From the NCBI RefSeq assembly GCF_024802625.1, contig NZ_CP103371.1, positions 3,410,001 through 3,474,000 on the forward strand: a stretch of DNA of 64,000 bases, read 5' to 3'. The notes below the pieces were generated by a model, which saw nothing but the letters and a program-made list of their open reading frames with translations, did not search any database and was not told the origin of the DNA. A program made the position numbers and the translations under genes. This document shows, in pieces, positions 8,099 to 17,499 of the stretch (within the stretch, counting starts at the first letter, position 1; each line of letters starts with the position of its first letter). This stretch comes from Massilia sp. H6. Its GTDB lineage: Bacteria; Pseudomonadota; Gammaproteobacteria; Burkholderiales; Burkholderiaceae_D.

Positions 8099-8788
8099 AT
8101 GGACGCACCGATTTTGCTGCTGGCATCTGCCAGCGCCTTCGTGGGCTCGCATTTCCTGCTGTCGCATCCTTTGCGCCGTCCGCTGGTGGGCGCGCTCGGT
8201 GACAAAGGCTTCCTGGCCGTCTACTCCCTCGTCGCATTCGCCACCCTGGGCGCGATGGCCTGGGCCTACCCGAAAACCCCGGAGTCGGTCCCGTTCTGGA
8301 GCGTCGGCGACGGAATGTGGGTACTGGCCACCATCCTGATGCTGGTCGCGTCCATCTTGCTGCTCGGATCGCTGGTTCGCAACCCGGCCATGCCAGGCGC
8401 GACCAATGCGGCCAGCGCCCAGGCGCACGGCGTGTACGGCATTACCAGGCATCCGATGCTGTGGGCGTTCGCCATCTGGGGCGGGGTGCACATTTTGGTG
8501 TATCCGGTCACGCGCAATATCATCGTGGCGGTGGCCATCATCGTGCTGTCGCTGGTCGGGGCGGCGCTCCAGGACCGCAAGAAGCGCACCCTCGATCCGC
8601 AGGCCTGGTCCGCATGGGAGGCCCGCACCAGCTACTGGCCCTTCGCGGCCATCGTCCAGGGCCGGGCGCGCTTCGGCGCCTTCGGCGCGCATGCGCTAGG
8701 CGGTGGCATCGTGCTCTGGCTGCTGGCGACCTGGGCCCACATCCCGATGGCGGGCCGGGCGGCTGGCATCTGGCGCTGGCTGGGGTGA
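8099..8788 (+). CDS. NnrU family integral membrane protein
   Basis: This is a polytopic inner-membrane protein of the NnrU family, which is linked in some denitrifiers to nitric oxide and nitrite reduction; the biochemical role is unclear. About six hydrophobic segments are seen, with the family-typical GSHFLLSHPLRRPLV near the N-terminus and the YGITRHPMLWAFAIWGGVH segment. The start at 8099 is preferred over the ATG at 8087 because GGAG (8089-8092) sits 6 nt before it, giving 229 residues. No denitrification genes are nearby. Confidence 0.85.
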   Translation: MDAPILLLASASAFVGSHFLLSHPLRRPLVGALGDKGFLAVYSLVAFATLGAMAWAYPKTPESVPFWSVGDGMWVLATILMLVASILLLGSLVRNPAMPGATNAASAQAHGVYGITRHPMLWAFAIWGGVHILVYPVTRNIIVAVAIIVLSLVGAALQDRKKRTLDPQAWSAWEARTSYWPFAAIVQGRARFGAFGAHALGGGIVLWLLATWAHIPMAGRAAGIWRWLG

Positions 8789-8837
8789 GCGAAGCGACCC
8801 AACATTGCCAGTCGCGTCGGTGCTGACGCTGCAGCGA

Positions 8838-11800
8838 TCAAGTCATCGCAGCCACGTGTGCCAGCACCGCGTTGAGCGCATCGACGTCATACGGCTTGCC
8901 CAGCACCGCCGAGCGCTCGAGCGTAATGTTCGTGCGGCGTCCGGATGCGAACACGACACCCAGCCGGGGCGCCAGCTTGCGCGCGGCGCTGGCCAGTTCC
9001 TCGCCAGCCATGCCGGGCAACTCCAGATCGGTCATCAAGATGTCGGCCACTGCCAGCTCGGGCATGGCCAGCGCCGCCTCGCCGCTGGCGGCGCTGGCGA
9101 CCGCGTAGCCGAGCAGCTCCAGCAATTCGGTGGTGATCGTGCGCAGCGTTTCATCGTCTTCGACCAGCACGATCCGCTGGGCGGCCGGCTGCGTGGTGGC
9201 CGCGGCCGCTTGGGCCCCGGCCCTGGCCAGCTCGCGCGCCGCGCCGGCGCGCTGGTCGCGGTTGGCCAGCACATGGCGAATCTTGGAAGCAAGCGCGGCG
9301 CGGGTATAGGGTTTTCCCAACAACTCGACGCCGGCGTCGAGGCGTCCACCGTGCACGATGGCGTCTTCTGTATAGCCGGACGTGAACAATACCGCCAGGT
9401 TGGGAATGGCTTCGCGCGCCTTGCGCGCCAGGTCGGGACTACGCATGGGGCCCGGCATGACCACGTCGGTAAATAGCAGGTCGATCGGAATGCCGCTGGA
9501 GACGATTGCCATCGCGCTGTTGGCGTCGGACGCCTTGAGCACCCGGTAGCCTAGTTCTCCCAGCAATTCGACCACGGTCTCGCGCACGCCCTCGTCGTCT
9601 TCGGCCACCAGGATGGTCTCGCTACCGCCGGCCGGTTCGCGCAGGTCGAGCGGGACCAGCGCGTCTTCGGCTTCGAGCGAACGGGGCAGGTACATCTTGA
9701 CGGTGGTCCCGAGCCCGACTTCGCTGTAGATCTTGACGTGGCCGCCCGACTGCTTGGCGAATCCGTACACCATCGACAGCCCCAGGCCACTGCCCTTGCC
9801 TTCGGCCTTGGTCGAGAAGAACGGCTCGAAGGCCTGCGCCACCACATGCGGCGGCATGCCGCTGCCGGTGTCGCCCACGGCAATCATCACGTACTGGCCG
9901 GGCACCACGTCCGGGTGCGCCGCGGCATAGTCATCGTCGAGACAGGCGTTGCCAAGCTCGATGGTCAGCTTGCCCACCCCGTCCATTGCGTCGCGCGCAT
10001 TGATGCACAGGTTGAGGATCGCGTTTTCAACCTGCGAGACGTCGACGAAAGCGTTCCACAGTCCGGCCTCGATCACGGTGTCGATCTCGATTGCCTCGCC
10101 CAGCGCGCGCCGCAGCATGTCGTCCATGGCCGAGACATTGCGGCCAATGCGCACCACCTTGGGCTCCAGCGCCTGGCGCCGGCCAAAGGCCAGCAGCTGG
10201 CTGGCCAGCTTGGCGCCGCGCAGCACGCCTCCCATGGCATTGTCGACGCGGCGCTGCGCGCGCGGGTTGCTGGCAACGTCGGTGCCCAGCAGTTGCAGGT
10301 TGCCAGCGATAACCTGGAGCAGATTGTTAAAGTCGTGCGCGACGCCACCAGTGAGCTTGCCGATGGTTTCCATCTTCTGCGACTGCTGCAAAGCCTGTTC
10401 GGTGCGGCGCATGGCAGCGGCGGCTTCGCGCTCGGCGGTGACGTCGCGCGCTACCGCATGGATGAAGCCGACGTCCGGCGAGGCCGACCAGGCCAGCAGG
10501 CGGTAACTGCCGTCGTGGTGGCGGTAGCGGTTCTCGAACTGGAAGGTGGTGCGGCCTTCGCTCAGGCTAGACACCTCGCGCAGCGTCGGCTCCACGTCGT
10601 CCGGATGCACGAGGTTGAGGAAGGAAGTGCCGACCAGGTCGCCCACATCCCAGCCCAGGACCGTGGTGAAGGCCGGATTGACGGCCACGATCATCGAGCT
10701 GAAGTCGGCCACCAGCATTAGTTCGCTCGACAGCCGCCAGATACGGTCGCGCTCTGCAGTGCGCTGGCTGACCTGTTCGGCCAGGGTGTCGTTGAGAGTG
10801 GCGAGCGCGTGGGCGGCGGCCTTTTGGTCTTCGATGTCGGTGCTGGTGCCAACCCAGCGCGTGATGGCGCCTGCCCCATCGCGCACCGGCACGGCGCGGC
10901 ACAGGTGCCAGCGGTAGTTGCCTTCGCAATCGAGCAGGCGGAATTCGATTTCGTAGATATTGCCGCTGGCCAGGGCGCGGCTCCATGTATTTGCCGTAGT
11001 GCCGAGGTCGTCAGGGTGCACGATTTCGCCCCAGCGTTCTCCGTCGAGCTCACCGGGTTGCAGGCCCGAGTAGCTGTAGACACGGTCGTTGAACCAGTCC
11101 AGCTGGCCGTCCGGGAGCGCCGACCAGACCTGATTGGGCAAGGCTTGCGCCAATGTCCGGAACAGCGTTTCGCTGGCGCGCATGGATTGCTCGGCCAGCA
11201 CGCGGCCGGTCACGTCCGCACCCTGTACGAAAATACCGTACACCGCACCGCGCTCGTCGCGCACCGGCTGGTACACAAAGTCGACAAACACCTCTTTGGC
11301 AGGCGCGTGCTCGGTCGCCACGGTGGCAAACGGTGTCGCGACGCCAGAGAACGCCTCGCCACTGGCGTACAGGCGGTCGAGCAGATCGGCAAAGCCCTGC
11401 TCGACCGCCTCTGGCAGGGCCTCGGCCACGGTCTTGCCCAGGACTTCGCGGAAACCTACCAGCGCCCGGTAAGCCTCATTCACCTGCACAAACCGGTGCT
11501 GGGGCCCCTCGAGCATCGCCATGAATCCGGGTGCCTGGTTGAACATCGACTGCAGGCGCGCGCGTTCGCCCTGGATAAAGCGCTCGACCCGCACCTTGTC
11601 GGAGGTATCGGCCACCATGACCATGACCCCGACCGGCAGCTGGGCTTCGCCGATGATGGGCGAATAATCCAGGTTAAACCAGATCTGCTCGCTGCGCCCG
11701 TTGCGGTTGAGCGTCAGTTCCTGGTTCGCGTAATGCAGGGTAGTGCCGGCCATGCAGGCACGCATGGCCTGGTCGCTGAAGTCGCGCGTCTCCGGCCACG

Positions 11801-12083
11801 CCTCGCGCACGCCAACGCCGAGCACCGCCGGATGCTTGTCGCCCGCGATCTGCGCATATCCACGGTTGTAGATCATGACGCCGGCCTCGCCCCACATGGT
11901 CACGATCGGGAAAGAAGAATGCAGGATCAGCGATACCGTGCTTTTGACGCTTTGCGGCCAGGCGTCGATGGGGCCCAGCCCGGTCGTGGACCAGTCGAAG
12001 CGGGCGATCAGCTCTCCCATCTCCCCCGTGTTCTTGAGAAACGATACCTGGGCACACACAGGGGCGATGCCAGCTTGACTCAT
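8838..12083 (-). CDS. Hybrid sensor histidine kinase (multi-PAS, HisKA, HATPase, two receivers)
   Basis: A 1081-residue, probably cytoplasmic sensor kinase. In order: an N-terminal PAS-like domain (from GELIARFDWSTTGLGPIDAWP), further PAS domains to about residue 560, a HisKA domain with phospho-acceptor His at about 581 ([11 protein letters not shown]), a HATPase domain (NARDAMDG, GTGSGMP, GKGSGLGLSMVYGF), then two receiver domains (phospho-Asp in LLFTDVVMPG and in ILMTDLELPG). The start at 12083 gives MSQAGIAPV; no good ribosome site is visible. It lies 28 bp downstream of the GGDEF-EAL gene, so the two may share a transcript. It is paralogous to the kinase at 44225-46300. Confidence 0.9.
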   Translation of the reverse strand: MSQAGIAPVCAQVSFLKNTGEMGELIARFDWSTTGLGPIDAWPQSVKSTVSLILHSSFPIVTMWGEAGVMIYNRGYAQIAGDKHPAVLGVGVREAWPETRDFSDQAMRACMAGTTLHYANQELTLNRNGRSEQIWFNLDYSPIIGEAQLPVGVMVMVADTSDKVRVERFIQGERARLQSMFNQAPGFMAMLEGPQHRFVQVNEAYRALVGFREVLGKTVAEALPEAVEQGFADLLDRLYASGEAFSGVATPFATVATEHAPAKEVFVDFVYQPVRDERGAVYGIFVQGADVTGRVLAEQSMRASETLFRTLAQALPNQVWSALPDGQLDWFNDRVYSYSGLQPGELDGERWGEIVHPDDLGTTANTWSRALASGNIYEIEFRLLDCEGNYRWHLCRAVPVRDGAGAITRWVGTSTDIEDQKAAAHALATLNDTLAEQVSQRTAERDRIWRLSSELMLVADFSSMIVAVNPAFTTVLGWDVGDLVGTSFLNLVHPDDVEPTLREVSSLSEGRTTFQFENRYRHHDGSYRLLAWSASPDVGFIHAVARDVTAEREAAAAMRRTEQALQQSQKMETIGKLTGGVAHDFNNLLQVIAGNLQLLGTDVASNPRAQRRVDNAMGGVLRGAKLASQLLAFGRRQALEPKVVRIGRNVSAMDDMLRRALGEAIEIDTVIEAGLWNAFVDVSQVENAILNLCINARDAMDGVGKLTIELGNACLDDDYAAAHPDVVPGQYVMIAVGDTGSGMPPHVVAQAFEPFFSTKAEGKGSGLGLSMVYGFAKQSGGHVKIYSEVGLGTTVKMYLPRSLEAEDALVPLDLREPAGGSETILVAEDDEGVRETVVELLGELGYRVLKASDANSAMAIVSSGIPIDLLFTDVVMPGPMRSPDLARKAREAIPNLAVLFTSGYTEDAIVHGGRLDAGVELLGKPYTRAALASKIRHVLANRDQRAGAARELARAGAQAAAATTQPAAQRIVLVEDDETLRTITTELLELLGYAVASAASGEAALAMPELAVADILMTDLELPGMAGEELASAARKLAPRLGVVFASGRRTNITLERSAVLGKPYDVDALNAVLAHVAAMT

Positions 12084-12111
12084 GAAAGGATTCGGAAGGA
12101 AAGGGTCATCC

Positions 12112-14235
12112 TTAATTATACGGGACTGTCTCCGCCTCCCGCAGCATCGCTTCGATCCGCCCCGGTTCGACCGGCCGGCTGAAGTGAAAGCCCTGCATCT
12201 GGTCGCAGCCCTGTTTCGACAGGTAGGCCAGTTGCTCGTGCGTTTCGACCCCTTCCGCAATCACGTTGAGCTTCATCGAGTGCGCCAGCGCGATCACGGC
12301 ATTGACGATGGCCGCGTCGTCGGCGTCCTGGGTCAGGTCCATCACGAACGAGCGGTCGATCTTGAGGCTGTGGATCGGGAAGCGCTTCAGGCTGGCCAGG
12401 CTCGAATAACCGGTACCGAAATCGTCGATCGCCAACTGCACGCCCATGGCAGCCAGGCGGCCCATGGTCTCGGTGGCCGCGACCGGATTTTCCATCAAGA
12501 CGCTTTCGGTGATCTCCAGCGTCAGGTAGCGGGGGTCGCAGCCGGTACGCGCGAGCAGACCGGCCACGCACTGGGCCACGTCCTGGCCCAGGAACTGGCG
12601 TGCCGACAGGTTGACGCTGATCCGCACCGGAGCCAAGCCGGCATTGCGCCACTTCACCTGCTGCTCCATGGCAGTGAGCAGCACCCACTCGCCGATCGGC
12701 ACGATCAGGCCGGTCTCCTCGGCCAGCGGAATGAAGTCGGCCGGCGACACCATCGCGCGGTCTTGCGGCTGCCAGCGCAGCAGCGCCTCGACCCCGCTGA
12801 CTACGCCCGTGCCGATGTCCACCACCGGCTGGTAATGCAGCAGGAATTCCTGGCGCTGCAAGGCGCGTTGCAGCGCGCCTTCCATGCGCAGGTATTCGAC
12901 CGCCTGGGCGCCCATCTCGGCGGTGTAGAACGAATAATGGTTACCGCCCTGCCCTTTCGAACCGTACATGGCGCTATCAGCGGACTTGAGCAAGCCGGCG
13001 CTGTCCTGGCCATCGCGCGGGTACATGGCGATACCGATGCTGGCGGACGGGAACACCTCCTGGCCGCACAGCGTCAGCGGCTGGGCCAGGCTCTCCAGCA
13101 GCTTGCGCGCGACATGCGCCGCGTCGTCCGGTCCCGCCAGGTCCGGCAGCACCACCACGAATTCGTCGCCGCCCTGGCGCGCCACGGTGTCGCTTTCGCG
13201 CAGGCTGCTGGAGAGTCGGCGCGCGATCTCGACGATCAGGCCGTCGCCGGCATCGTGGCCCAGGCTGTCGTTCACATGCTTGAATCGATCCAGGTCGATG
13301 AACATCACCGCCACCTGGCGTCCGGCGCGCAGCGCATGCATGATGGCCTGGCCCAGGCGGTCCTGCATCAGGACCCGGTTCGGCAGGCCGGTCAGGGCGT
13401 CGTGGTTGGCCATGCGCAGCAGCGCGTCCTCGGCATGCTTCTGGCGCTGGATGTCTTCGATCACGCAGATGAAACGCTGGCTGCCATTGGCGTCGCGCAT
13501 TACAGATACATTCACGCTGACCCATACCCGGGCGCCGTCGCGCCGCAGCAGCCGCTTCTCGTGTTGATATTCGCCGATCTCGCCCGACTTCAAGCGCTTG
13601 ATCAGCAACTCTTCTTCGGCCAGGTCTTCCGGGCTGGTGAGCTGCTGGAAGAATCGCTGCAGCAGCTCGACCTCGGAATACCCGAGGATCTGCGACATCT
13701 TGCTGTTGGTGCGCAGCACGCGCCCGTCCGCCTTGAGCAGCACGATCCCGAGCGCGGCCTGGTTAAAGGTGAGCCGGAAGAATTCTTCGCTTTCCTGCAG
13801 CCGCAGGCGCGCCTTGCGGTGGAAGGTAATATCCTGGCCGATCAACAGCAACAGCCAGGCGCCGTCCTTGCGGGTGCGGCGGATATTAAAGTCGACATAG
13901 CGCACCCCGTCGGCGCGGCCGTCGAGCGTGACCAGCACATGGTCATGCGGCTCGCCCGAGGCCAGCGCCTCGGTGGCATGGCGCGCCAGCTCCGGACACG
14001 GGATCAGGTCGCCCAGGGCGAGCCGCTGTTCGCGCAGCAAACCGTCCGGCACGCCCAGCAGGTCGGCCATCATCGGGTTGATCGAACAGGCCCGCAGCCC
14101 GGCATCGAGCACCACCAGGCCAGCGGGCATGGCGTCGATCACTTGTTCGAGGTAATTCTGGTTCTGCATGCCGGCTTCACTGCAGTCAGAATATGCAGGG
14201 GAAACGGACGATCCAGGGCTGGAGGGAAATGTCAT
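12112..14235 (-). CDS. PAS-GGDEF-EAL cyclic-di-GMP turnover protein
   Basis: A 707-residue protein predicted to make and/or break cyclic di-GMP. Two PAS domains (about 28-130 and 140-270, the second followed by the DALLRMANHDALTGLPNR linker) precede a GGDEF domain with intact GGDEF, and an EAL domain with intact EALLRW, the DDFGTGYSSL block and the EGVET block. Both catalytic signatures are intact, so either activity is possible. The start is uncertain: 14235 or the Met 22 codons later (14169, MQNQNYLEQ, where the first PAS begins); neither has a strong ribosome site. No membrane segments are seen. It may work with the downstream hybrid kinase. Confidence 0.9.
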   Translation of the reverse strand: MTFPSSPGSSVSPAYSDCSEAGMQNQNYLEQVIDAMPAGLVVLDAGLRACSINPMMADLLGVPDGLLREQRLALGDLIPCPELARHATEALASGEPHDHVLVTLDGRADGVRYVDFNIRRTRKDGAWLLLLIGQDITFHRKARLRLQESEEFFRLTFNQAALGIVLLKADGRVLRTNSKMSQILGYSEVELLQRFFQQLTSPEDLAEEELLIKRLKSGEIGEYQHEKRLLRRDGARVWVSVNVSVMRDANGSQRFICVIEDIQRQKHAEDALLRMANHDALTGLPNRVLMQDRLGQAIMHALRAGRQVAVMFIDLDRFKHVNDSLGHDAGDGLIVEIARRLSSSLRESDTVARQGGDEFVVVLPDLAGPDDAAHVARKLLESLAQPLTLCGQEVFPSASIGIAMYPRDGQDSAGLLKSADSAMYGSKGQGGNHYSFYTAEMGAQAVEYLRMEGALQRALQRQEFLLHYQPVVDIGTGVVSGVEALLRWQPQDRAMVSPADFIPLAEETGLIVPIGEWVLLTAMEQQVKWRNAGLAPVRISVNLSARQFLGQDVAQCVAGLLARTGCDPRYLTLEITESVLMENPVAATETMGRLAAMGVQLAIDDFGTGYSSLASLKRFPIHSLKIDRSFVMDLTQDADDAAIVNAVIALAHSMKLNVIAEGVETHEQLAYLSKQGCDQMQGFHFSRPVEPGRIEAMLREAETVPYN

Positions 14236-14487
14236 GGCAGGAGCTGGTACGGCGACGGCAGCGTGAATGCCAGCGACAATGTTTACGCAAGGATAGTGTC
14301 ATTCCATGATAGCAATCAATGCGTACCGAATCGAGCAGATCCGCGTGGAACCTACGCGCTGTTGTAAATACCCCATACACGCCGTCTGGTTTATTGCTAA
14401 TAGCCAATAGATTTTGGGATCGCACAAAGCAGGCCGCCGGCGCTGGCAGCACATTGGACCGAATCCCATTCAGACACGGAGTTTGCC

Positions 14488-15525
14488 ATGTTACTGCGCC
14501 CGTCCCTCTCCTGCCTGCTGGCCCTTGCCTCGCTTTCGGCGCTGGCCCAGGATGTCAGCGTCACGCTCGAGCCGCTGCGCCAGAGCTTTTCCCGTAGCGA
14601 CGATGTACAGGTCCAGGTCACCTTGTCCAATACCGGGCTGGCGCCGCAATTCATCCTGAAATGGCATACCCCGGTAGAAGGCATACAGGCGCCGCTGTTC
14701 GAGGTACAGCGCGACGGCCAGCCGGTGCCCTACCTCGGTATCGAGGCCAAGCGGCCAGCGCCCGGCCCGAACGATTACGTGCGGCTCGAGCCGGGCGCCT
14801 CGATCAGCAGCATCGTCGAGTTGTCGGCGCTGTATGAGATGAACGTCACCGGCGCCTACACCCTGCGCTATCGTACCGCCGCCGCCGGCCTGTTCGGCAG
14901 CGCCAGCGCGCGCATGGTCACCGGGACGCTGGCGTCGAATACGGCCAGTATCTGGATCGACGCCCGCCTGCCACGCGGCGCCCGCCCCCCTGCCAAAGAG
15001 GCCGCCGCCGGCAACGGGCTGGCGTTCAAAAAATGTTCCAATGCCCAGCAAGAACAACTGGCCGCGGCAGTCGATGCCGGACGCGCGATGACGGTCGATG
15101 GACATGCCTACCTGAGCGCTGGTAGCAGCCATGGCACCCGCTATGCCACCTGGTTCGGCGCGCATGAGCCTGCGCGCGCAACCAGGGTCACGAAGAACTT
15201 CGCGGCAATCCGCGATGCCTTCGAGACCAAGCCATTGACCATAGACTGCGGCTGCAACGCCACGTATTTCGCCTATGTGTACCCGGCCCAGCCCTACACG
15301 ATCTATGTCTGCAAGGCCTTCTGGAGCGCCCCCCTGACCGGCACCGATTCGCGCGGCGGCACCCTGTTGCACGAGCTGAGCCACTTCAACGTGGTGGCCG
15401 GCACCGACGACCATGTGTACGGGCAATCGGGGGCGACCGAACTGGCGCGCACCGACCCGGCGCGCGCGGCCAACAACGCCGATTCCCATGAATATTTCGG
15501 GGAGAATTCGCCCCCGCAGCAATAG
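14488..15525 (+). CDS. Secreted M35-family (aspzincin) metalloprotease
   Basis: A 345-residue exported zinc endopeptidase resembling deuterolysin and peptidyl-Lys metalloendopeptidases. It has a Sec signal peptide (cleavage near A-L-A-Q, residue 20), a beta-rich N-terminal domain (about 22-165; contains GQPVPYLG, KRPAPGPNDY), and a C-terminal catalytic domain with H295-E-L-S-H299 and the third-ligand motif GTDDHVYG (Asp308). A CGC motif lies in the catalytic domain. GGAG precedes the ATG at 14488. The neighbour 223 bp downstream is a close paralogue. The N-terminal domain may act as propeptide. Confidence 0.88.
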   Translation: MLLRPSLSCLLALASLSALAQDVSVTLEPLRQSFSRSDDVQVQVTLSNTGLAPQFILKWHTPVEGIQAPLFEVQRDGQPVPYLGIEAKRPAPGPNDYVRLEPGASISSIVELSALYEMNVTGAYTLRYRTAAAGLFGSASARMVTGTLASNTASIWIDARLPRGARPPAKEAAAGNGLAFKKCSNAQQEQLAAAVDAGRAMTVDGHAYLSAGSSHGTRYATWFGAHEPARATRVTKNFAAIRDAFETKPLTIDCGCNATYFAYVYPAQPYTIYVCKAFWSAPLTGTDSRGGTLLHELSHFNVVAGTDDHVYGQSGATELARTDPARAANNADSHEYFGENSPPQQ

Positions 15526-15683
15526 ACGATTAGCAATTTCTAGCACTTGTACTGACAAATTTCCAGCGCACGATAGAGCCGTTGAATGCGCTGTTGAGAT
15601 TTAACAAAAATTGGTGCGTTCGTTACGAATCGTCTTTACACCTGCTCATCGTTTCGAGACTATGCAGTTGAGTTAACGCCATG

Positions 15684-15703
15684 TTATCGGAGTAACTCGA
15701 TAA
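15684..15703. promoter_or_regulatory. Inverted repeat upstream of second M35 protease
   Basis: TTATCG (15684-15689) and CGATAA (15698-15703) flank an 8-bp spacer, about 45 bp before the start of the second protease. The 222-bp gap between the two protease genes is notably AT-rich. It is the right size for an operator or a small RNA hairpin; there is no T run, so a terminator is unlikely. Confidence 0.3.
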
Positions 15704-15747
15704 GGCCGAAGTCAGGCCACATAACTATTTTCATACGGAGAATGCAT

Positions 15748-16866
15748 ATGATCTGGAATGGCATCGTGAAATCGGCAGTGGGCGCAGCAACGCTGATGGT
15801 GGCCTGTGGCGCAATGGCCGCACCTCAGGGCGTGACGGTCAGCGTCGTGCCCGACAAGAACACGCTGGGCAAGGAAGACGACGTGGTGGTGAAGGTCACC
15901 ATCACCAATGCGTCCGACACGCCGCACTACATCCTGAAATCGCGCACCCCGTTCAGCGGCATCGAGGAAGCGCTGTTCGATGTCAAGCGCGACGGTGAGC
16001 CGGTGCCCTACCTCGGCGCCCACATCAAGCGCGCGGCGCCAACCAGGAGCGATTATTTCGTGCTCAAGCCGGGCGCTTCGCATACCGTCAAGGTGGAACT
16101 GTCCGGCCTGTACGACATGAGCGTCAGCGGCGATTACCAGATCAGCTACAAGACCGTCTCGCCCCAGCTGTTCCTGGATAGCCCGCAAGCCAATGGCCGC
16201 GCGGGCGCCGCCGCCCGCGACGCCACCAGCGCCGACAATGCATTGGTCTCGGCGCCGGCCTCGATCTGGATCGACGGCCGCGTGCCGCGCGGCGAGAAGT
16301 CGCAGACCATGCTCGACATCGAAGCGATGAAGCGCGCCGCCGAACAGCCGTCAACGGCCAGCCTGAGCTACAGCAAGTGCACTACTTCGCAGCAGAGCAC
16401 CATCGCCTCGGCAATGGCGGCCGGCACCAACATGGCCAACAGCAGCGACACCTATATGCAGAACGGCGTCATTGGCACCCGCTACACCAAGTGGTTCGGC
16501 GCCAACAACAGCAGCCGCGTAGCCACCGTCAAGGCGCACTTCGCCGCCATCAAGGATGCCTTCGCCAACAAGCCGGTGGTGGTCGATTGCGGCTGCAACC
16601 AGAATTACTATGCCTACGTGTATCCAACCCAGCCGTACAAGATCTACGTATGCAAGGCGTTCTGGACCGCGCCGATGACCGGCACCGATTCCAAGGGCGG
16701 CACGCTGGTGCACGAGATGAGCCACTTCAACGTGGTGGCCGGCACCGATGACCACGTGTATGGCCAGACCGGCGCGGCCAACCTGGCGATCAGCAATCCG
16801 GCCCAGGCCGTGGACAACGCCGACTCGCACGAGTATTTTGCGGAAAATACGCCGGCATTGAATTAA
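15748..16866 (+). CDS. Secreted M35-family (aspzincin) metalloprotease, paralogue
   Basis: A 372-residue paralogue of the protease just upstream, with the same layout: signal peptide ending near A-M-A-A, N-terminal beta domain (GEPVPYLG, KRAAPTRSDY, LSGLYDMSVSGDYQISY), linker, and catalytic domain with H322-E-M-S-H326 and GTDDHVYG. The start is set at 15748 because GGAG (15737-15740) is 7 nt before it; the ATG at 15742 is too close. The two genes are most alike in the catalytic domain (CGCN, YAYVYP, YVCKAFW), pointing to a tandem duplication. It converges with the gene at 16942-17439. Confidence 0.88.
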   Translation: MIWNGIVKSAVGAATLMVACGAMAAPQGVTVSVVPDKNTLGKEDDVVVKVTITNASDTPHYILKSRTPFSGIEEALFDVKRDGEPVPYLGAHIKRAAPTRSDYFVLKPGASHTVKVELSGLYDMSVSGDYQISYKTVSPQLFLDSPQANGRAGAAARDATSADNALVSAPASIWIDGRVPRGEKSQTMLDIEAMKRAAEQPSTASLSYSKCTTSQQSTIASAMAAGTNMANSSDTYMQNGVIGTRYTKWFGANNSSRVATVKAHFAAIKDAFANKPVVVDCGCNQNYYAYVYPTQPYKIYVCKAFWTAPMTGTDSKGGTLVHEMSHFNVVAGTDDHVYGQTGAANLAISNPAQAVDNADSHEYFAENTPALN

Positions 16867-16877
16867 GCATGGACCAC

Positions 16878-16910
16878 CCCGTGGTGCGGTGAACCTTGCC
16901 GCACCACGGG
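16878..16910. terminator. Strong hairpin between convergent genes
   Basis: CCCGTGGTGCGG (16878-16889) pairs perfectly with CCGCACCACGGG (16899-16910) around a 9-nt loop. It lies 12 bp after the stop of the second M35 gene and 32 bp from the stop of the convergent gene. A second 6-bp stem (GACGCA/TGCGTC, 16913-16930) follows. No long T run is present on either strand. A bidirectional stop for both transcripts, or a 3' stabilising hairpin, is the likely role. Confidence 0.55.
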
Positions 16911-16941
16911 CGGACGCATCGACTTGCGTCGATATTCCGTA

Positions 16942-17439
16942 TCAACGGCTGAAACCAAAGCGCACCGGCGGCGCCGGACTGTGCTGCACCGCGTCCAGCT
17001 GCGCCAGGTCGGCCAGCCACGGCCCGTCGTAGTCGATCTGATAGTTGCCCCGGCCCTGCCTGAAGGCATAGCTTGGGGTGATGTCGATGGTATTCGTGTG
17101 CATCGTGTGCGGCGCCACTGGATGGTAATCCTGCGCCGTGAGCGCGCCGCGCTTGACCATCATGCCGGTGTAGTCGAGCGGCTTGCCCGCTTTGCCGCCG
17201 ACGACTTCGCGCACCTCGAAGCGGCGCCCGGTGAGCTCGTCGCCGGCGGCGACTTCGCGCGGCACGTAGATCGTGCTCTCGCCACCGTTCTCGACCGTCA
17301 GCCGCACCTGCACCTTGCCGCCGGTGGTCTCGACCTCGAGCCGGTGGCGTACTGCCGCGTCTTTTTCGACCGCGCCGACGGCACTCACCAGGCCACCGAG
17401 TACGAGAAAGGACAGCGGAAGGAAGCGTTTGACATGCAT
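16942..17439 (-). CDS. Exported stand-alone homologue of the M35 protease N-terminal domain
   Basis: A 165-residue protein with a Sec signal peptide (MHVKRFLPLSFLVLGG, cleavage near V-G-A, residue 23). The mature part aligns by eye to the N-terminal domain of both adjacent M35 proteases: VQVRLTVEN against VVVKVTITN, then GKPLDYTG, KRGALTAQDY and the NYQIDYDG strand in the same order and spacing. There is no HExxH and no catalytic domain. It converges on the proteases. An inhibitor or folding partner built from the propeptide fold is an attractive inference; a relic of a third truncated copy is the alternative. Confidence 0.7.
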   Translation of the reverse strand: MHVKRFLPLSFLVLGGLVSAVGAVEKDAAVRHRLEVETTGGKVQVRLTVENGGESTIYVPREVAAGDELTGRRFEVREVVGGKAGKPLDYTGMMVKRGALTAQDYHPVAPHTMHTNTIDITPSYAFRQGRGNYQIDYDGPWLADLAQLDAVQHSPAPPVRFGFSR

Positions 17440-17499
17440 TCGTACTCCTTGAAAGAATATTTCAAACAGACGGCAAAAACGAAATTTTATTTCATGCGC

